Shown here piece by piece: positions 1 through 10,620 of a DNA stretch of 64,000 nt. The position numbers and the translations under genes are program-made. The notes below the pieces were generated by a model. That model was not told where the DNA came from, searched no databases, and worked only from the letters and a program-made list of their open reading frames with translations. Each line of letters begins with the position of its first letter. Positions within the stretch are counted from its first letter, which is position 1. Source of the stretch: Clusia tigrina (Eukaryota; Arthropoda; Insecta; Diptera; Clusiidae); contig OV050031.1 of the NCBI GenBank assembly GCA_920105625.2, positions 218,726,194 through 218,790,193 of the forward strand, given 5' to 3'.

Positions 1-245
1 ATCCAGTAAGGTGAGGTATAAAAATATAAAGGGACATGTTCGCATCTGCTGATACATACAAAAGGGATCAAACAAGGTGAGCTATAAAAACATATAGAGA
101 CGGGTTCGTACTCGGTGATATATATCAAAGGTATCCCTTAAGGTGAGGTATAAAAATATAAAGATACGTGTTCGCATCTACTGATACATAAAAAAGGCAA
201 GGTATATAAACATTTGGAGGCACATTCACACCCAGTGATAAATAA
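1..245. repeat. Tandem repeat, ~66-bp unit, about 3.7 copies
   Basis: A unit of roughly 66 bp containing 'aaggtgaggtataaaaata' restarts near 7, 74, 139 and 197 with increasing divergence. It lies in the expected kinase-gene intron beyond the long exon. I see no coding potential. Confidence 0.7.
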
Positions 246-1206
246 TACTTGTTGCTGAGCTTCGCTAAACCAGCAACTTGAGTCTGGCGACATTCAGCAA
301 CTTGTTTCCTCATTCACTGGTGAGCGAATTGGTAAGTCTCTATAAATGAAGGTTTCCTTGAAAAGCTCTTCGGGGTATAAGCAGTAATACACGGTCCAAT
401 TCTTTTTCAAGATATGGATTGACTAAAATAACAGCTACAGAACAATTAGGAATGAAAGCCTAATATCCAATTGGGAGTACCAAAAAGGGCGATCAGTTCA
501 TTACTGTGCCATTCTATTAAAACTAACCAAGTTCCTTCTAATTCGATGTGTAGAATTGTTCCAAGCTTTCAGATGAATCTCGTAATGACTCGGTGATTTT
601 TAACAGAACGACACGATATCTTCTATATTGGGGGAAGCTACACGAAGCAATGAGTTCAGTTCTAATGCGAATGCGTACCATTTACAGCGGGGAGGCGGGC
701 ACTAGCACAGTTCTTGTAAGCTGTACAAATTTATACATACGAGTATGAGTACATAGAAGACTTACACAACACCGACCGTTCTATTGTATTAGTGGTAGTC
801 TAGAGTTCACATGCGTTGGATTAGTGCGATCATGGCATGCGAGTACGAGTATGATTACATAGACTTTTAGTAGTGGTGTTAGTAAATGTGTGTTTGTGGG
901 TGGTATTTGTGATGAGGCAAATGTGCAAATGAACGACGTTTAGTAGAATTGTTTGTTACATTTTTTCGACATTATTGGAAAAGAATAGAAAAAAAGAAGG
1001 AAGAAATATTAAAGCAGAATGATTAGAAAACATTTTTTAAAAAATTATGCTCTTAAAAGTATACCAAAAGCAAAGACCAAAGATGAACTGAAGAGATTCG
1101 TTAAGACAAAATGAAAAATTAGTTGAAAAAGTTGTGTAATGGAAAGAAAAAAAAAACCAAATAAAAAGCCTAAAACTAGGTACCGTTATGCAATAAAACC
1201 CAACAA
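246..1206. other. Non-coding, probably intron of the DGK-theta-like gene
   Basis: Nothing recognisable in either strand: no conserved exon, RNA gene or element. On the minus strand it would be the start of the intron after the long exon ending at 1215. There is no minus-strand AATAAA close after the stop at 1207, which argues for splicing rather than termination here. Confidence 0.4.
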
Positions 1207-1214
1207 TCAATCAC

Positions 1215-2963
1215 CTCTGCGCTTGTGATATCGCGGTCTCCGCCAGCCCAGCGAGAAACGTCGCATGCGCTTCATCAGGCGCCCGAAGACGTGCTCGTTG
1301 TCGCTGGCTCGCGAGCGGCTGCGACTGCTGCCGCCATCGCTGATATCGCCGGCGCCGTCGTCGCTGTGCGGCCTCGGCCGGGGTCGCGGCCGGTTGTCCA
1401 GATACTGTCGGTAGACGCTGCCGTGCAGATGCGCGTCCGCATCATCCTCGATGTCGTCGTCGTCGTAATCGTCTTCGTCGGTGTGGGCGCGTTGCCGTTC
1501 GCTGGCCGGACCCGCCCGACGACCACCACCGAGCGTATAGTAATTGTCGTCGTACGGCTGATAGTTACCGTCCTCGTCCTGTATTGTGATCTCGATGTTC
1601 TGCGAGACCGTGTCTAGACTAAAATCACTCTTGCAGTTGTTGTTGCCGCTCGTCGTGGAGGCGGCCGTGGCACCGGCATTGGAGCGCTTCGAACGTCGCC
1701 GCTGAAATAGCCGCGTGTATTTCTTTTGGCGGGAGCTGGGCGCTTGCGTGTGCGGCTTAACACCGGGCTCCTGAAACGATTTGCTGCGTCCGACGGGCGA
1801 TAATTGATACTTGGCCACCGTAGACGTAACGGGAGACGGTGTCGAATAGTCGCTGGAGTTGGGCGAACTGCCCGAGCCCGGCTTCGCAGCGCCTCCACCA
1901 CTCTTCGGCGGACTTAGTTTGGGTTTTGCTTTCGAAATAGCACCAGTCTTTGAGGATCTCCCGAGCGCACCTAAGCCAGTGCCAGCCGCACCCGTGGCAC
2001 CGGCTTCCGTGGGAAGCTGCTTAGGCGCCGCCCCAGTCAATTGCACATTGTGAGCATTCTTACGTTTATCTATACTAATGCGATTTTCTATCGATGTGTT
2101 ACTATTACTACTATTATAGCTTAGGTTACTAATCAGATTCGTGCTGGAGTCAATATCAACGTCGTCGGTGGTGGTCAGCTCGCCGCCCGTATCGGAGGTT
2201 TCGTAGAAGGTCTCGTGCGGTGCAGTCTCGGCTTCTACGTCGCCGTGATATTCGACATCACTGCAGGCACCACCAGCACCGCCACGGGAGCCGCCGCTAC
2301 TAACGGCCACGCCAGCACCAACGCCACCGCCCTTTCCAGCGAGCGCTCGCCTCTCTCTCAGTTCTACATCACAGTGATCGTAGTCGTCGCTTAAGTCACC
2401 GCCGCTTATATCACACACACCCACATCCTCGTCGTCGTCGTCCGTATTGGAGGACAGGTGCTTGCGTCGCCCATGCTTCTTTTTGCGGAATATGTTTGTG
2501 TAGAATAAATGTAGCGAAGATGCGGAGGAGGCCGATTTCTGAATGTGTCGCTGGCTTTTCTGACTCAGCTGTGTGCCCGCGGTGGTGGTGCTCAACTGCA
2601 AGGCGCTGTCCTCTTGGCCATCCGGCTCCTCGGTGATGTAGTCTCTCTGAGAATTTTGATCGGCTTTCAGTGCCGCCGCTCCATCGCTCCGAGCGGGTCT
2701 GATGGCTTCCGCCAAAGACGTGGTGGTATCGTCTACTATCACCATGGGTGGGGGTGTCCGTATCGGTGAGGTCGATGCGATTGATGAGGGTTGGGATGAA
2801 AATAGAAAATTTTTTTTCATTTGTGCACGTCGTTGTCTTTCGATTAATAAAATTTCTCTTAAGCTTAATTCGGGAGTATTTACAGCTCTGTTTGTTGTTG
2901 TTGTTGTTGTTGTCATTGTTGTTGCTGTGATCGACTCTGTACCGCCTATTGTACTCAACTCAG
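1215..2963 (-). CDS. DGK-theta-like gene, long low-complexity exon (exon 7)
   Basis: This minus-strand reading frame runs over 1.7 kb with high GC3, unlike its AT-rich surroundings, so it is very probably coding. It has no ATG near its 5' end. A TTTAG acceptor just before 2963 joins in frame to the phase-1 donor of exon 6 (Cys-Pro-Glu-Leu-Ser junction), so I read it as the next exon. The polypyrimidine tract is weak. The product is disordered: Thr run, Ser/Gly/Ala-rich stretches, several Asp/Glu clusters, basic patches (RRRRSKR, RRPRYHKRR) and an Arg-Pro repeat. A donor (CAGAG|GTGATT) at 1214 would carry it on to the RA and kinase domains outside the window; unspliced, it stops at 1207-1209. 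It could also be an alternative terminal exon or a separate gene. No known domain was recognised. Confidence 0.6.
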
Positions 2964-3504
2964 CTAAAGTTATTTGTGAGGGTTTTTGTTTTTTTTTTTG
3001 GAAAAATTAAGTTGGAGAAAAGAAAAAAAAAACAATAATAATAAAAACACAAAATAAATCAAAATCTATAAAAATAATTAATATGAAAATAAATAGTTTA
3101 AAATTATAATTAAAGTTTATGCAGAAGCGCCTCAAACTCACCCTTGGAAGTTGTTCAAAAAAATGATATGAAAGAAAATGCCATGGTGATATTAGAGTAG
3201 GTGAAGTCATTTCTCAAAGGTACTTTTAAATAATAATTAATTGCTTTGTTCCGCGGGGGTGGCAAAGGGCCTCTATGAGCCTATCATTGGCCTTCCATAA
3301 AACTCAGTGGGTTAGAGATAAGGAGCTGAAATCTCTGGGTTGTGAATGGTATAAAATAAGAGCACAAAGTTAAACAGCTGTCAAACTAATATCATGTGAA
3401 GAGGTAGAGTAACATAAGGCAGAAACGACAACGGAAACAGTATCCAGTACTCAACGTGAGTTGTTTCTATTCTGTCGCCAAACGCTCACTTTCTGTCGTT
3501 AAAT

Positions 3505-3970
3505 TTTGAAGTGTCTGTTGTACATGTTCCGGATTCTGTGTCTGTTGCAAATGTTCTGGATTCTGTTTCTGTTGCAAATGTTCCGGATTATGTTTCTGTT
3601 GCAAATGTTCCGGATTCTGTGTCTGTTGCAAATGTTCTGGATTCTGTGTCTGTTGCAAATGTTCTGGATTCTGTTTCTGTTGCAAATGTTCCGGATTATG
3701 TTTCTGTTGCAAATGTTCCGGATTCTGTGTCTGTTGCAAACGTTCCGGATACTGTTTCTGTGGCAAATGTTCCGGATTCTGTTTCTGTTGCAAATGTTCC
3801 GGATTCTGTATCTGTTGCAAATGTCCCGAATACTGTTTCTGTTGCAAATGTTTCGGATACTGTTTCTGTTGCAAATGTTCCGGAATCTGTTTCTGTTGCA
3901 AATGTTTCGGATACTGTTTCTGTTGCAAATGTTCCGGAATCTGTTTCTGTTGCAAATGTACTGGATTCTA
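3505..3970. repeat. Minisatellite, 27-bp unit, about 17 copies
   Basis: The unit 'gattctgtttctgttgcaaa' plus 'tgttccg' repeats without a break. Because 27 is a multiple of three and the unit lacks stops, it stays open in two plus-strand frames and one minus-strand frame. The apparent proteins are nine-residue repeats such as DSVSVANVP on plus and PEHLQQKQN on minus. I treat all three ORFs as products of the repeat rather than genes. Confidence 0.9.
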
Positions 3971-4078
3971 TTTCTGCTGCCGTTTCTGCTCTATGTCACT
4001 CTGCATTACGCATACTACGACTTTCAAACCCCATTCTTTCATGATGCTTTTTTAACAGCTGTTAATTGAGCCGTGTAA

Positions 4079-4124
4079 GATTTGTTGCGAACCCTCCTTG
4101 ATATGATACAGTGTGGTGGCCGCG
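4079..4124 (+). repeat. Left arm of 46-bp inverted repeat flanking integrase fragment
   Basis: This segment matches the reverse complement of 5041-5086 with about four mismatches in 46. The pair brackets the decayed integrase reading frames, giving a foldback structure of about 1 kb. Confidence 0.8.
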
Positions 4125-4254
4125 GCTAGCTCATAGCAACGGACGTGAAGCTAGAGGAAGGGATGGTTTTTAAGCGTACATGTTTCCCAGGTGATGAGTA
4201 TGGGGAATCTAGCTGGAAGTTTTAGGTACCGGAGGCTTTAACCTCAATCTTAAT

Positions 4255-5086
4255 AACCCAGGGACATGAAGCAAAAACTGCAGCACATGGTGGGATAACA
4301 AAGACCTTGCACCGATTAAGAGTATTCTATTACTGCCCAGGCATGGTGGTGCAAGTGAGAAATCATGTGAGGGGGAAACTAAGAGTAGTAACCAGACCCT
4401 GCGACCAGTTATGGGACGGGAAGTGAGAACTCTGAGATTGTACATAGGTTGTTTAGGGAAGTACACTCGGTCTAAATCGGGAAACACCTGTGTACTAGTG
4501 GTGCTAGACCATTTCTCAAAGTTCGCGTTCCTGAAAGCGATGCGAAAAGCCATGGCGAAGAACGTAATTAGTTACCTGACGGACGGAGTATCCCACAAGT
4601 TCGGAGTGCCGGAGGTCATCTTTTCGAACAATGGGAGGCAGTTCACGGGGGTAGTAGGTTCCAGAATTGGATTGAAGGCTATAAAATACAGCACATGAGG
4701 ACTGCAGTCTGTTCACCCCAGGCCAAGGCTTCCGAAAGGGTCAACCAATCCGTACTGAACGCTATTAGAGCGTACTGGGAGAACGATCATAGGGACTGGG
4801 ATAGGTACCTCTCTGAAATCGAGTGTGTGCTGAGAGGTCCACTACACTCAGCGACGGGGATGTCGTCTTATTTTGCCCTATTTGGACAGAATACGTTCAC
4901 CAGCGGCTTTCACTATAAGTTGGCGCGGAAGTTAGGAGCGTTAGAGAAAGGAGAAGTAAACGGCCTACCGCGAGAGGACCGAATACGGTTAATTCGCAAT
5001 AAGGTACAGAAAAAATTGCATGCAGCGTACGAAAAAGGAGCGCGGCCACCACACTGCATCATATCAAGGGGGGTTCGCAACAGATT
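4255..5086 (+). pseudogene. Decayed Ty3/gypsy-type integrase fragment
   Basis: Translation gives an integrase in pieces. First comes an HHCC-like zinc-binding region (AAHGG near 4280 and a YYCPGM block near 4330). Then comes the core: LVVLDHFSKF carries the first catalytic Asp, and FGVPEVIFSNNGRQF sits where the second acidic residue is expected but has Asn. Finally SPQAKASERVNQS carries the Glu. The frame shifts near 4690, between the core's second and third blocks. The substituted catalytic residue, the frameshift and the absence of a neighbouring reverse transcriptase all show a dead fragment. The flanking 46-bp inverted repeats overlap its 3' end. It lies antisense to the host gene, inside an intron. 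Confidence 0.85.
5041..5086 (-). repeat. Right arm of 46-bp inverted repeat
   Basis: This is the partner of 4079-4124 in opposite orientation. A (TC)n tract follows at about 5121-5141. A further weak inverted similarity links 3181-3212 with 5168-5200 and includes the shared 'aggtgaagtca'. Confidence 0.8.
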
Positions 5087-5212
5087 CCTTGTGCTAAGTA
5101 TCAATTTATCAGTATATTTGTCTCTCTCTCTCTCTCTCTCAGTTTTTTCAATAAATATTTTCGCTCTTTGATGTGACTTCACCTGCTTTATTACGCCATG
5201 GTATAGTTTCAA

Positions 5213-5756
5213 ATAAGCTGCACTTAAAGGCGTAAATAAACTTATAATAAAAGAAATAAATACAAAGAGAAGAATGAGCCAGAAATTAAACAGGCACTAA
5301 ACTAAAACAATACTTGCGAAACAAGGCACACTAAGGAGGTAAAAGCTCCTCAAAGATAACAATTGTTTTGCCTTCAACATAAATGTCAAACACAAAACAA
5401 AAATTAGAGAGCATCCCAGCAGAAAATCATGAATATGAAGAAAATAGCATGGCTCTAAAATCAGGAGCAAAGAGGATCATAACTAACGAGATCAAATTGG
5501 TCACGAAAAAAGGTGTCTTGGTAATGAAATGCTTTCCAATGATTACTCGAATTTTGTGACCTCTGCATTGTTATCTGATTTCGGGCAACCCAACTTCTTT
5601 TTAAGGTTCTCTAGAGATAAAAAAAGCATTCTATGCCATATATGCCGTATTTTCATAGCGATCCTCTCAAATGTTGCATTGTCACGAATATTCTCGATCT
5701 TCATATCGTACTGTGACCCCAATTTTGCCACATGATTCATTCACTTGCATGAGACC
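5213..5756. other. Non-coding intron sequence
   Basis: AT-rich sequence with no conserved ORF or RNA gene. I see nothing in it. Confidence 0.4.
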
Positions 5757-5761
5757 CGACC

Positions 5762-5971
5762 CCACTGGCAGAGCACACAGAGAAAATAAACTCTTTTTCG
5801 CTGCCAGCGTCCGTAACGGACACACCACGATTTTGAGTGGATTCAACACGATTCTGAGTGGATTCAACACGATTTTCAGTGGATTCGTGTACAACGTCCG
5901 TCTGCTTTATTTCGCTACTTTGCCGTTTGACGTTTAAGTTTCTTTTCTCTGTGTTCTCTGCTCACTGGTTT
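5762..5971. mobile_element. Short foldback (MITE-like) element
   Basis: The arms at 5762-5791 and about 5936-5971 are imperfect inverted copies of roughly 30 bp sharing 'acacagagaaaa'. They enclose about 150 bp with a 21-bp unit repeated three times (5826-5888). No transposase and no clear target duplication were seen, so the class is unknown. Confidence 0.5.
5826..5888. repeat. 21-bp tandem repeat, three copies
   Basis: 'cacgattttgagtggattca' plus 'a' is repeated three times with one or two changes per copy, inside the foldback element. Confidence 0.85.
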
Positions 5972-5975
5972 CATT

Positions 5976-7389
5976 TCGTTTCAACCCGTTTCCTTGTGAA
6001 AATTATGGTGAAGGTGAATATGAGAGCTGGTCTGCCGAGGTGAATACTGCCTTAGTGTGCTTTGTTCCTAAACAAAATTTGTTGGCGTCTTACTTAGAAG
6101 TAGTGCGGTTAATTGAATGACGCAAACAGCAGAGTAGGCGTGGCATTTAGTTTAACAAATAAGAGAACTAAGAGAAGCTAATATGATGTTTGTAGGACAA
6201 TTGATAACAAAATTTTGATGATGAAAACTTAATTGCCAGAAAAAACATAAGAAAAATAATTTATAAAAAGTTGAACAAAAATTGTGATTAAATAAATATT
6301 ATATAATAATAATAATAATAATAATATTAATAATAATAATAAACTATATTTAACTTAATTATTATATTTTTTTTTAGAAAATAGAGTTTAATGATGTTGT
6401 AGAGTTTAATGATGTTGTAGTTTAATGATGATTTAGTTGAATGATGAGTTGATCTTAAGTGAGATTCTGTGTGTGGTTTGACGGTGATTTTGCTTTGGTG
6501 AACATTGTTTTTTGAGTCGACTCATGAATGATTTTAGCTCATGAATATTGGTAGTATGCGAGTATACTATTGGACACAACCAACAAACAACAAATTTGTT
6601 AACAATATGATTATTAAATATTGATATGTGCATTAAGCAGATAATGCTGTATGATATTTTGAGGTGATTGCCACACGTCGCAGCAATTATGAAACGAGCA
6701 AATCATCATAATTCAACTCTGAGTATTGAATTGTCACAAGTGTCACACAACAATTCCATAGACGAGTATGTTCAATGAAGGTCCGTTTAATAATTTGACG
6801 TTTCGAGCTCGAGGTGGTGAATTTGTGGCGTGGGTGGTGGGTTAGCAGGCATGCGTACACAACACTTATGCAACATGCCAATGTATGGGTACATTTAAAG
6901 ATGACTTCATGATGTGTGATGGGATGAGAGTGTGTTGGTGTGTGTGAGTGAGTGTTTGTGTTGAGTGTTTGTCTGAGTGTTGGTGTGAGTGTGTGCGCGA
7001 GTGTGAATGTTTGTGTTAGTGTTTGTGTGAGTAATTGTGTGAGTGTTTTTGTTGAGTGTTTGTGTGAGTGTTTGAGTGAGTGTGGGTGAGTGTTTCTGTG
7101 AGTGTGCTGTACTTGATGAGTATGAATGATGCATTCATGGAGAGGTCGGCTTTATACGAGAGTAAATGATCCAACATGTCAGGTGAGAACTTAATACAAG
7201 ACAACAATTTTTACACCACATTCACATACAATTTCAAAGCACTTTGCTTGCTTTTTGTGTTTATGTTCTTTTTGGTTTTTTATCTAAATATTTATGCTGC
7301 TTAAAGATTAGTTTCTGTGTATAATTAAATGTTGAATTTGATTCTGTTTCTATTGAATTTAAGTGAAGTGTTCTCTTCGGGCTACTTAC
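5976..7389. other. Non-coding intron sequence with simple repeats
   Basis: Contains a (TAA)n run near 6307-6343, a doubled 'gtttaatgatgttgtag' near 6387-6420 and a GT/GAGT-rich tract at about 6905-7110. No exon was recognised. Confidence 0.45.
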
Positions 7390-7590
7390 GACACGAATAG
7401 TCGCGCACTAGTGTGGTTTTTGATTTGGCTTGCACGCCAATGATAGCTTCAATTGGCACCTCAGTACGTGGAATTGAGACTGAATGTGGAGGTAAGTAGA
7501 TAGGTTGTAAGATACCAAAATTACATTCGGTTGGCAGGTACGTGCGACATCCACCATGTGTGGTCATGCCACACCACTCGCAGCGATAGC
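7390..7590 (-). CDS. DGK-theta-like gene, coding exon 6 (end of third C1 domain)
   Basis: Codes residues 163-229. The exon completes the third C1 domain: a CEWC pair, the His of GMTTH, the Cys of GGC and the final Cys of YLPTEC. A linker follows (ILQPIYLPPHSVSIPRTEV) that I recognise from fly DGK-theta proteins. It has a CAG acceptor before 7590 and a GTAAGT donor after 7390, phase 1 at both ends. DGK-theta phosphorylates diacylglycerol to phosphatidic acid and ends DAG signalling. Having three C1 domains rather than two is what sets theta apart from other DGK classes. Confidence 0.92.
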
Positions 7591-7646
7591 CTGCAAATAA
7601 ATCGTTATGGAACACACTTCAATTGACCAAGAGCTCCACTACCAAC

Positions 7647-7731
7647 CTGTTAGACATTCCGATGACCAACAGGTCTTCTTGCAGTAAGCACATTTCGACG
7701 TTGGCGGCAGATTGCCCTCTCGCCAGTGATG
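7647..7731 (-). CDS. DGK-theta-like gene, coding exon 5 (start of third C1 domain)
   Basis: Codes residues 135-162, beginning HHWREGNLPPTSKCAYC. It supplies the leading His and the first Cys pair (CAYC) of the third C1 domain. Acceptor is TTAG at 7732; donor is GTTGGT, weaker than the neighbours but in phase with exon 6, giving a Gly-Tyr-Arg junction. The gap between the CAYC pair and the next ligand Cys is 14 residues rather than the usual 13 or fewer, so this is an atypical C1 that may not bind phorbol ester or DAG. Confidence 0.92.
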
Positions 7732-7802
7732 CTAAGGTACAAAAAACAAACACATAATTGTATGAGTTCATCAGCTCAGGTACATTGGGGTCGAGGACTT
7801 AC

Positions 7803-7909
7803 CTGATGTTTTACATTTAACAGCTCCTTGCCAGGTACATAGGTGGCGTTTTCTGTGCAATCTGGTACGGCAAAATCTTGGCACTCAATATGCGCGAAAT
7901 ATTCGCAAA
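7803..7909 (-). CDS. DGK-theta-like gene, coding exon 4 (end of second C1 domain)
   Basis: Codes residues 99-134. It begins VCEYFAHIEC and supplies the His and last three Cys ligands of the second C1 domain (C-x4-H-x2-C-x7-C), then a short linker ending NVKHQ. The TTTAG acceptor before 7909 and GTAAGT donor after 7803 join in frame with exons 3 and 5. Confidence 0.92.
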
Positions 7910-8007
7910 CTAAACGAAAAAGAAACCAAACAAAATAAACATATGCACAAAAAATTTGAATTGCAGGCAAGCTGGGCCAAGCCACTGGCCACCTGTGTTC
8001 GACCCAC

Positions 8008-8110
8008 CTAAACAGTGCACTGCTGGTGTCTCGTCCAAACGCTTGCGGCAAACTGTGCAGAATTTTCTTTTGTGATGTGTCGGTTCGGACCAGCAATGAG
8101 CAACAGGATT
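8008..8110 (-). CDS. DGK-theta-like gene, coding exon 3 (start of second C1 domain)
   Basis: Codes residues 65-98. The leading His of AHCW is followed after 12 residues by the CTVC pair, the standard C1 spacing; the next Cys comes after a shortened 11-residue loop. Acceptor is CCACAG before 8110; donor is GTGGGT after 8008 (phase 1). The small introns (about 75-100 bp) between exons 2 to 6 contrast with the giant intron 1. Confidence 0.92.
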
Positions 8111-8187
8111 CTGTGGAGAAGAGAACAGGCGCGTTGATGTAATATTCAAATTGCTTGTCAAGTTGTTAGAGAGCCTTGTGTACTCAC

Positions 8188-8267
8188 CTTTATAATACAT
8201 GGTGCAATGCCGGAACAAGGCGTTACCACGCTGGTGACACATCGTTCGTGTATAATGAAATTGCACA
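8188..8267 (-). CDS. DGK-theta-like gene, coding exon 2 (end of first C1 domain)
   Basis: Codes residues 38-64, from VCNFIIHERC to CIIK. It supplies C39, H44, C47 and C55, completing the first C1 domain opened by exon 1 some 32 kb away. Acceptor is TTTACAG before 8267 and donor GTGAGT after 8188. The phase (1 in, 0 out) fits both neighbours exactly. With exon 1 it forms a complete H-x12-C-x2-C-x13-C-x2-C-x4-H-x2-C-x7-C pattern. Confidence 0.93.
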
Positions 8268-8399
8268 CTGTAAAGAGTAATTTGGAAACAAAGCATTATG
8301 TAGAGGCATATTAGAGTCAGTTGTGAAATCAAAATCAATTGAAAATTGCGAATAAAGAAATCAATAAATTTACGAGAGAGCGAATCAATGAGAGTCTGC

Positions 8400-8675
8400 A
8401 CAATTTCAGCAGGAAATGGAAACAAAAGATAGTATATGAGACCATAATCTGTGGAAATACTTAGGAGAATATGGTATTTCCCAGACTCAGTAGGAAATGA
8501 AAGTTAAAGTAAGTATATCAGACCATATTTTGGAAAAGAGAATATGGGATTCTACACTCAGTAGTAAATGGAAACATATGGAACTATATCAGACCATGTT
8601 TTGGAAAAGAGAATATGGGATTCTACACTCAGTAGTAAATGGAAACATATGGAACTATATCAGACCATGTTTTAT
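8400..8675. repeat. Tandem repeat, ~71-bp unit, nearly four copies
   Basis: Units carrying 'tatatcagaccatgttttgg' and 'gggattctacactcagtagt' restart near 8408, 8489, 8559 and 8630. The last two are almost identical, showing recent amplification. Confidence 0.85.
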
Positions 8676-9733
8676 GGAAATGTGAGTATGAAATTTAAAG
8701 ATAATCAGCTCGAATCAGAGTAGTTTTTACCCATCTTAAGCAAAAGTATAGAAACAAATCGAAAAAACATTATCTCAGGTTGTTATTCCGAACACGACTG
8801 AGTACTTTCATATAATATATAAAATAGTTTGTTCAGACCAGATCAAGAATAGGCATATTTCCCGGGATTATAGATTTATATAATATATAAAACCTCGGAT
8901 TCGGGTTTTAATATGATTCAAATAGCGATTGATCCAGTGAAATCATATTCATTTGCATATTAACCTAACCTGCCTGGCCCTAAACTACACATAGACCTGT
9001 TGGTCCTTCGCGGGACCAGAAGGAGCTAGTCCTCTCCGTAGATTTGTTATAGGCATCCACGCTTTTAGCGAATTTGAAGTGCTTGAAGTTCCATGCCTGA
9101 GACGTCTTCCAGCGTCCCAAATTGAGGGCCCCTCAAGCATAATTAAGGAACAAAGTTCATTATAATTAATTAAGCATTATAATTAATCACTATAATTATT
9201 TAATCATTATAATTAATTAATCATTATATAACAAAATTCATTATACTATCTTTAGGGTATTGACTACAAGCGTAATTTGGATCTTGTTTTGATATAAAAT
9301 TGATATATACATAACATATGTTCCGAAGTCTCCTTTGTATCCGGCTCCCTGCATTTCCTAGATGTTCCGTAGCCTCCTTTGCACCAGGTCCCTGCATTTC
9401 CTACATATGTCGTAATTTGTGATTCCCATATTCATTAATAAATCCAAAACAAATCTAAGGAAATATTTGTAGTCCCGATAATTAGATGCACTTATTTAAG
9501 AGTTCAGCGTAAGACCCCGCTCCCGTTGTCGCCTTTAGCTTCTCAACTGAGCCTAACTTATGAACTTATGTATATTAAGTAGGACCAGACCCTTCGCTTG
9601 CCCTATTAACACTACTGCCGTTTTAATGCCATATCCTCGCTTGGCTGAAAATGGAGAAATGCTTTGGATTACAACCTGGCGGAGGTGTTTATGTACTGTA
9701 TCAGATCTTAAAGTTATAATCTAGAGCAATCTC
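8676..9733. other. Non-coding intron sequence, possible LINE 3' tail
   Basis: AT-rich with repeated 'cattataattaatta' near 9158-9230 and a doubled segment near 9320-9410 ('ctccctgcatttccta' and 'gtccctgcatttccta'). The stretch just downstream of the minus-strand LINE at 9734 may be its 3' untranslated region. No gene was seen. Confidence 0.35.
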
Positions 9734-10321
9734 TCAGACTCCCCAGAAGAGGACTTTGAGTCTCATGCGAGCGAAGGAAGGGCAATTACAGAGAAAAGGG
9801 ACAACTGTTTCTATCTCTTGTGGGTCTTTGTAGCTCCTGCAATGAGTACTGAACGCAATGCTCTTTTTTTCAGCGTGCCTGCCGATAGTCCAATGATATT
9901 TGCAGACAGCTAGAAGATTGCTAATGGTGTCTCTTTGTCTATTAACAAGATGATTCGTTCCTTTTGCACCGTAAATAGGCCACAGGATTCTCGAAATGAC
10001 ACATGTCGCATTGTTTTTCCAGCTCTCCTGAATCCTCAGGACCAAGTGAACTTGCGGATCTTGCGAGCCAGTGACCTTGCGGATCTTGCGGAGAAAGTCA
10101 TTGTATATATTTCCCTTAAGAGCGATTGGCGTGACGGCCACTTTTGTGTAAGGAAATACTTGGTCAGTTTCCAATGAGCCTCTTCGAGCCAGCTTGTCTT
10201 TCTCATTGCCTCCAAAATACCTGTGTTTCGGAACCCAGACGAGACTTATGTTTAGTAGATGACGAATATATAAAGAAATATGTAAAGACGACGAATATAT
10301 AAATATATAAAGTCTAGCCAC
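9734..10321 (-). mobile_element. LINE 3' remnant: RNase H and C-terminal zinc knuckle
   Basis: The minus frame reads VSLVWVP-K-H near the 5' end, matching the last RNase H block (WVPGH) of insect non-LTR retrotransposons. It continues with NEKDKLAR and ends in a zinc-knuckle-like block (CRSYKD, then LCNCPSFARMRLK). The family type is R1/Jockey/I-like; I cannot place it further. It has been open for 195 codons but lacks reverse transcriptase, so it is 5'-truncated. It ends near 10320, close to an oppositely oriented LINE fragment. Confidence 0.75.
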
Positions 10322-10439
10322 ATGCCCTGTTTCCCCAATATCAGCATTTGGAGCAAGAAGACTACAAAAATATTTCGATGCAGAACTACTTTCATTTCCA
10401 GATCACATAGATGAAAGAAAGGATGTATGGACAAAAGAC

Positions 10440-10620
10440 CTCCGTGTGTTCGTTACCTGAACAATGTTCATGAGAGAATGACTTAAGACAGAATCAAATT
10501 TCACCAGGAGTTCCATGTATGATGAGGAGCAGGAGTCTATCGAGCACTTGATCTGCACTTATCCAGCGCTGTCTTAAAGGAGAAATACTTCCCTGGGTGG
10601 CTACTTCCTGGCCTATCAGG
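10440..10620 (+). mobile_element. LINE C-terminal fragment, plus strand
   Basis: The plus frame near 10515-10575 reads YDEEQESIEHLICTYPALS, matching the C-terminal zinc-knuckle block of the same LINE families. A stop follows. It lies head to head with the minus-strand remnant ending at 10321. Confidence 0.55.

Larger units (their letters stand above)
2964..7389 (-). other. Intron 6 of the DGK-theta-like gene
   Basis: This 4.4-kb intron is bounded by a GTAAGT donor after exon 6 (7390) and the TTTAG acceptor before exon 7. It holds a 27-bp minisatellite, a dead Ty3/gypsy integrase, a short foldback element, a (TAA)n tract near 6307-6343 and a GT/GAGT-rich tract at about 6905-7110. No other coding exon was recognised. 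Confidence 0.55.

Noticed and set aside
1225..1617. Plus-strand ORF of 130 codons
   Set aside because: It is the complementary shadow of the GC-rich minus-strand exon, and has a Val/Arg-rich low-complexity translation.
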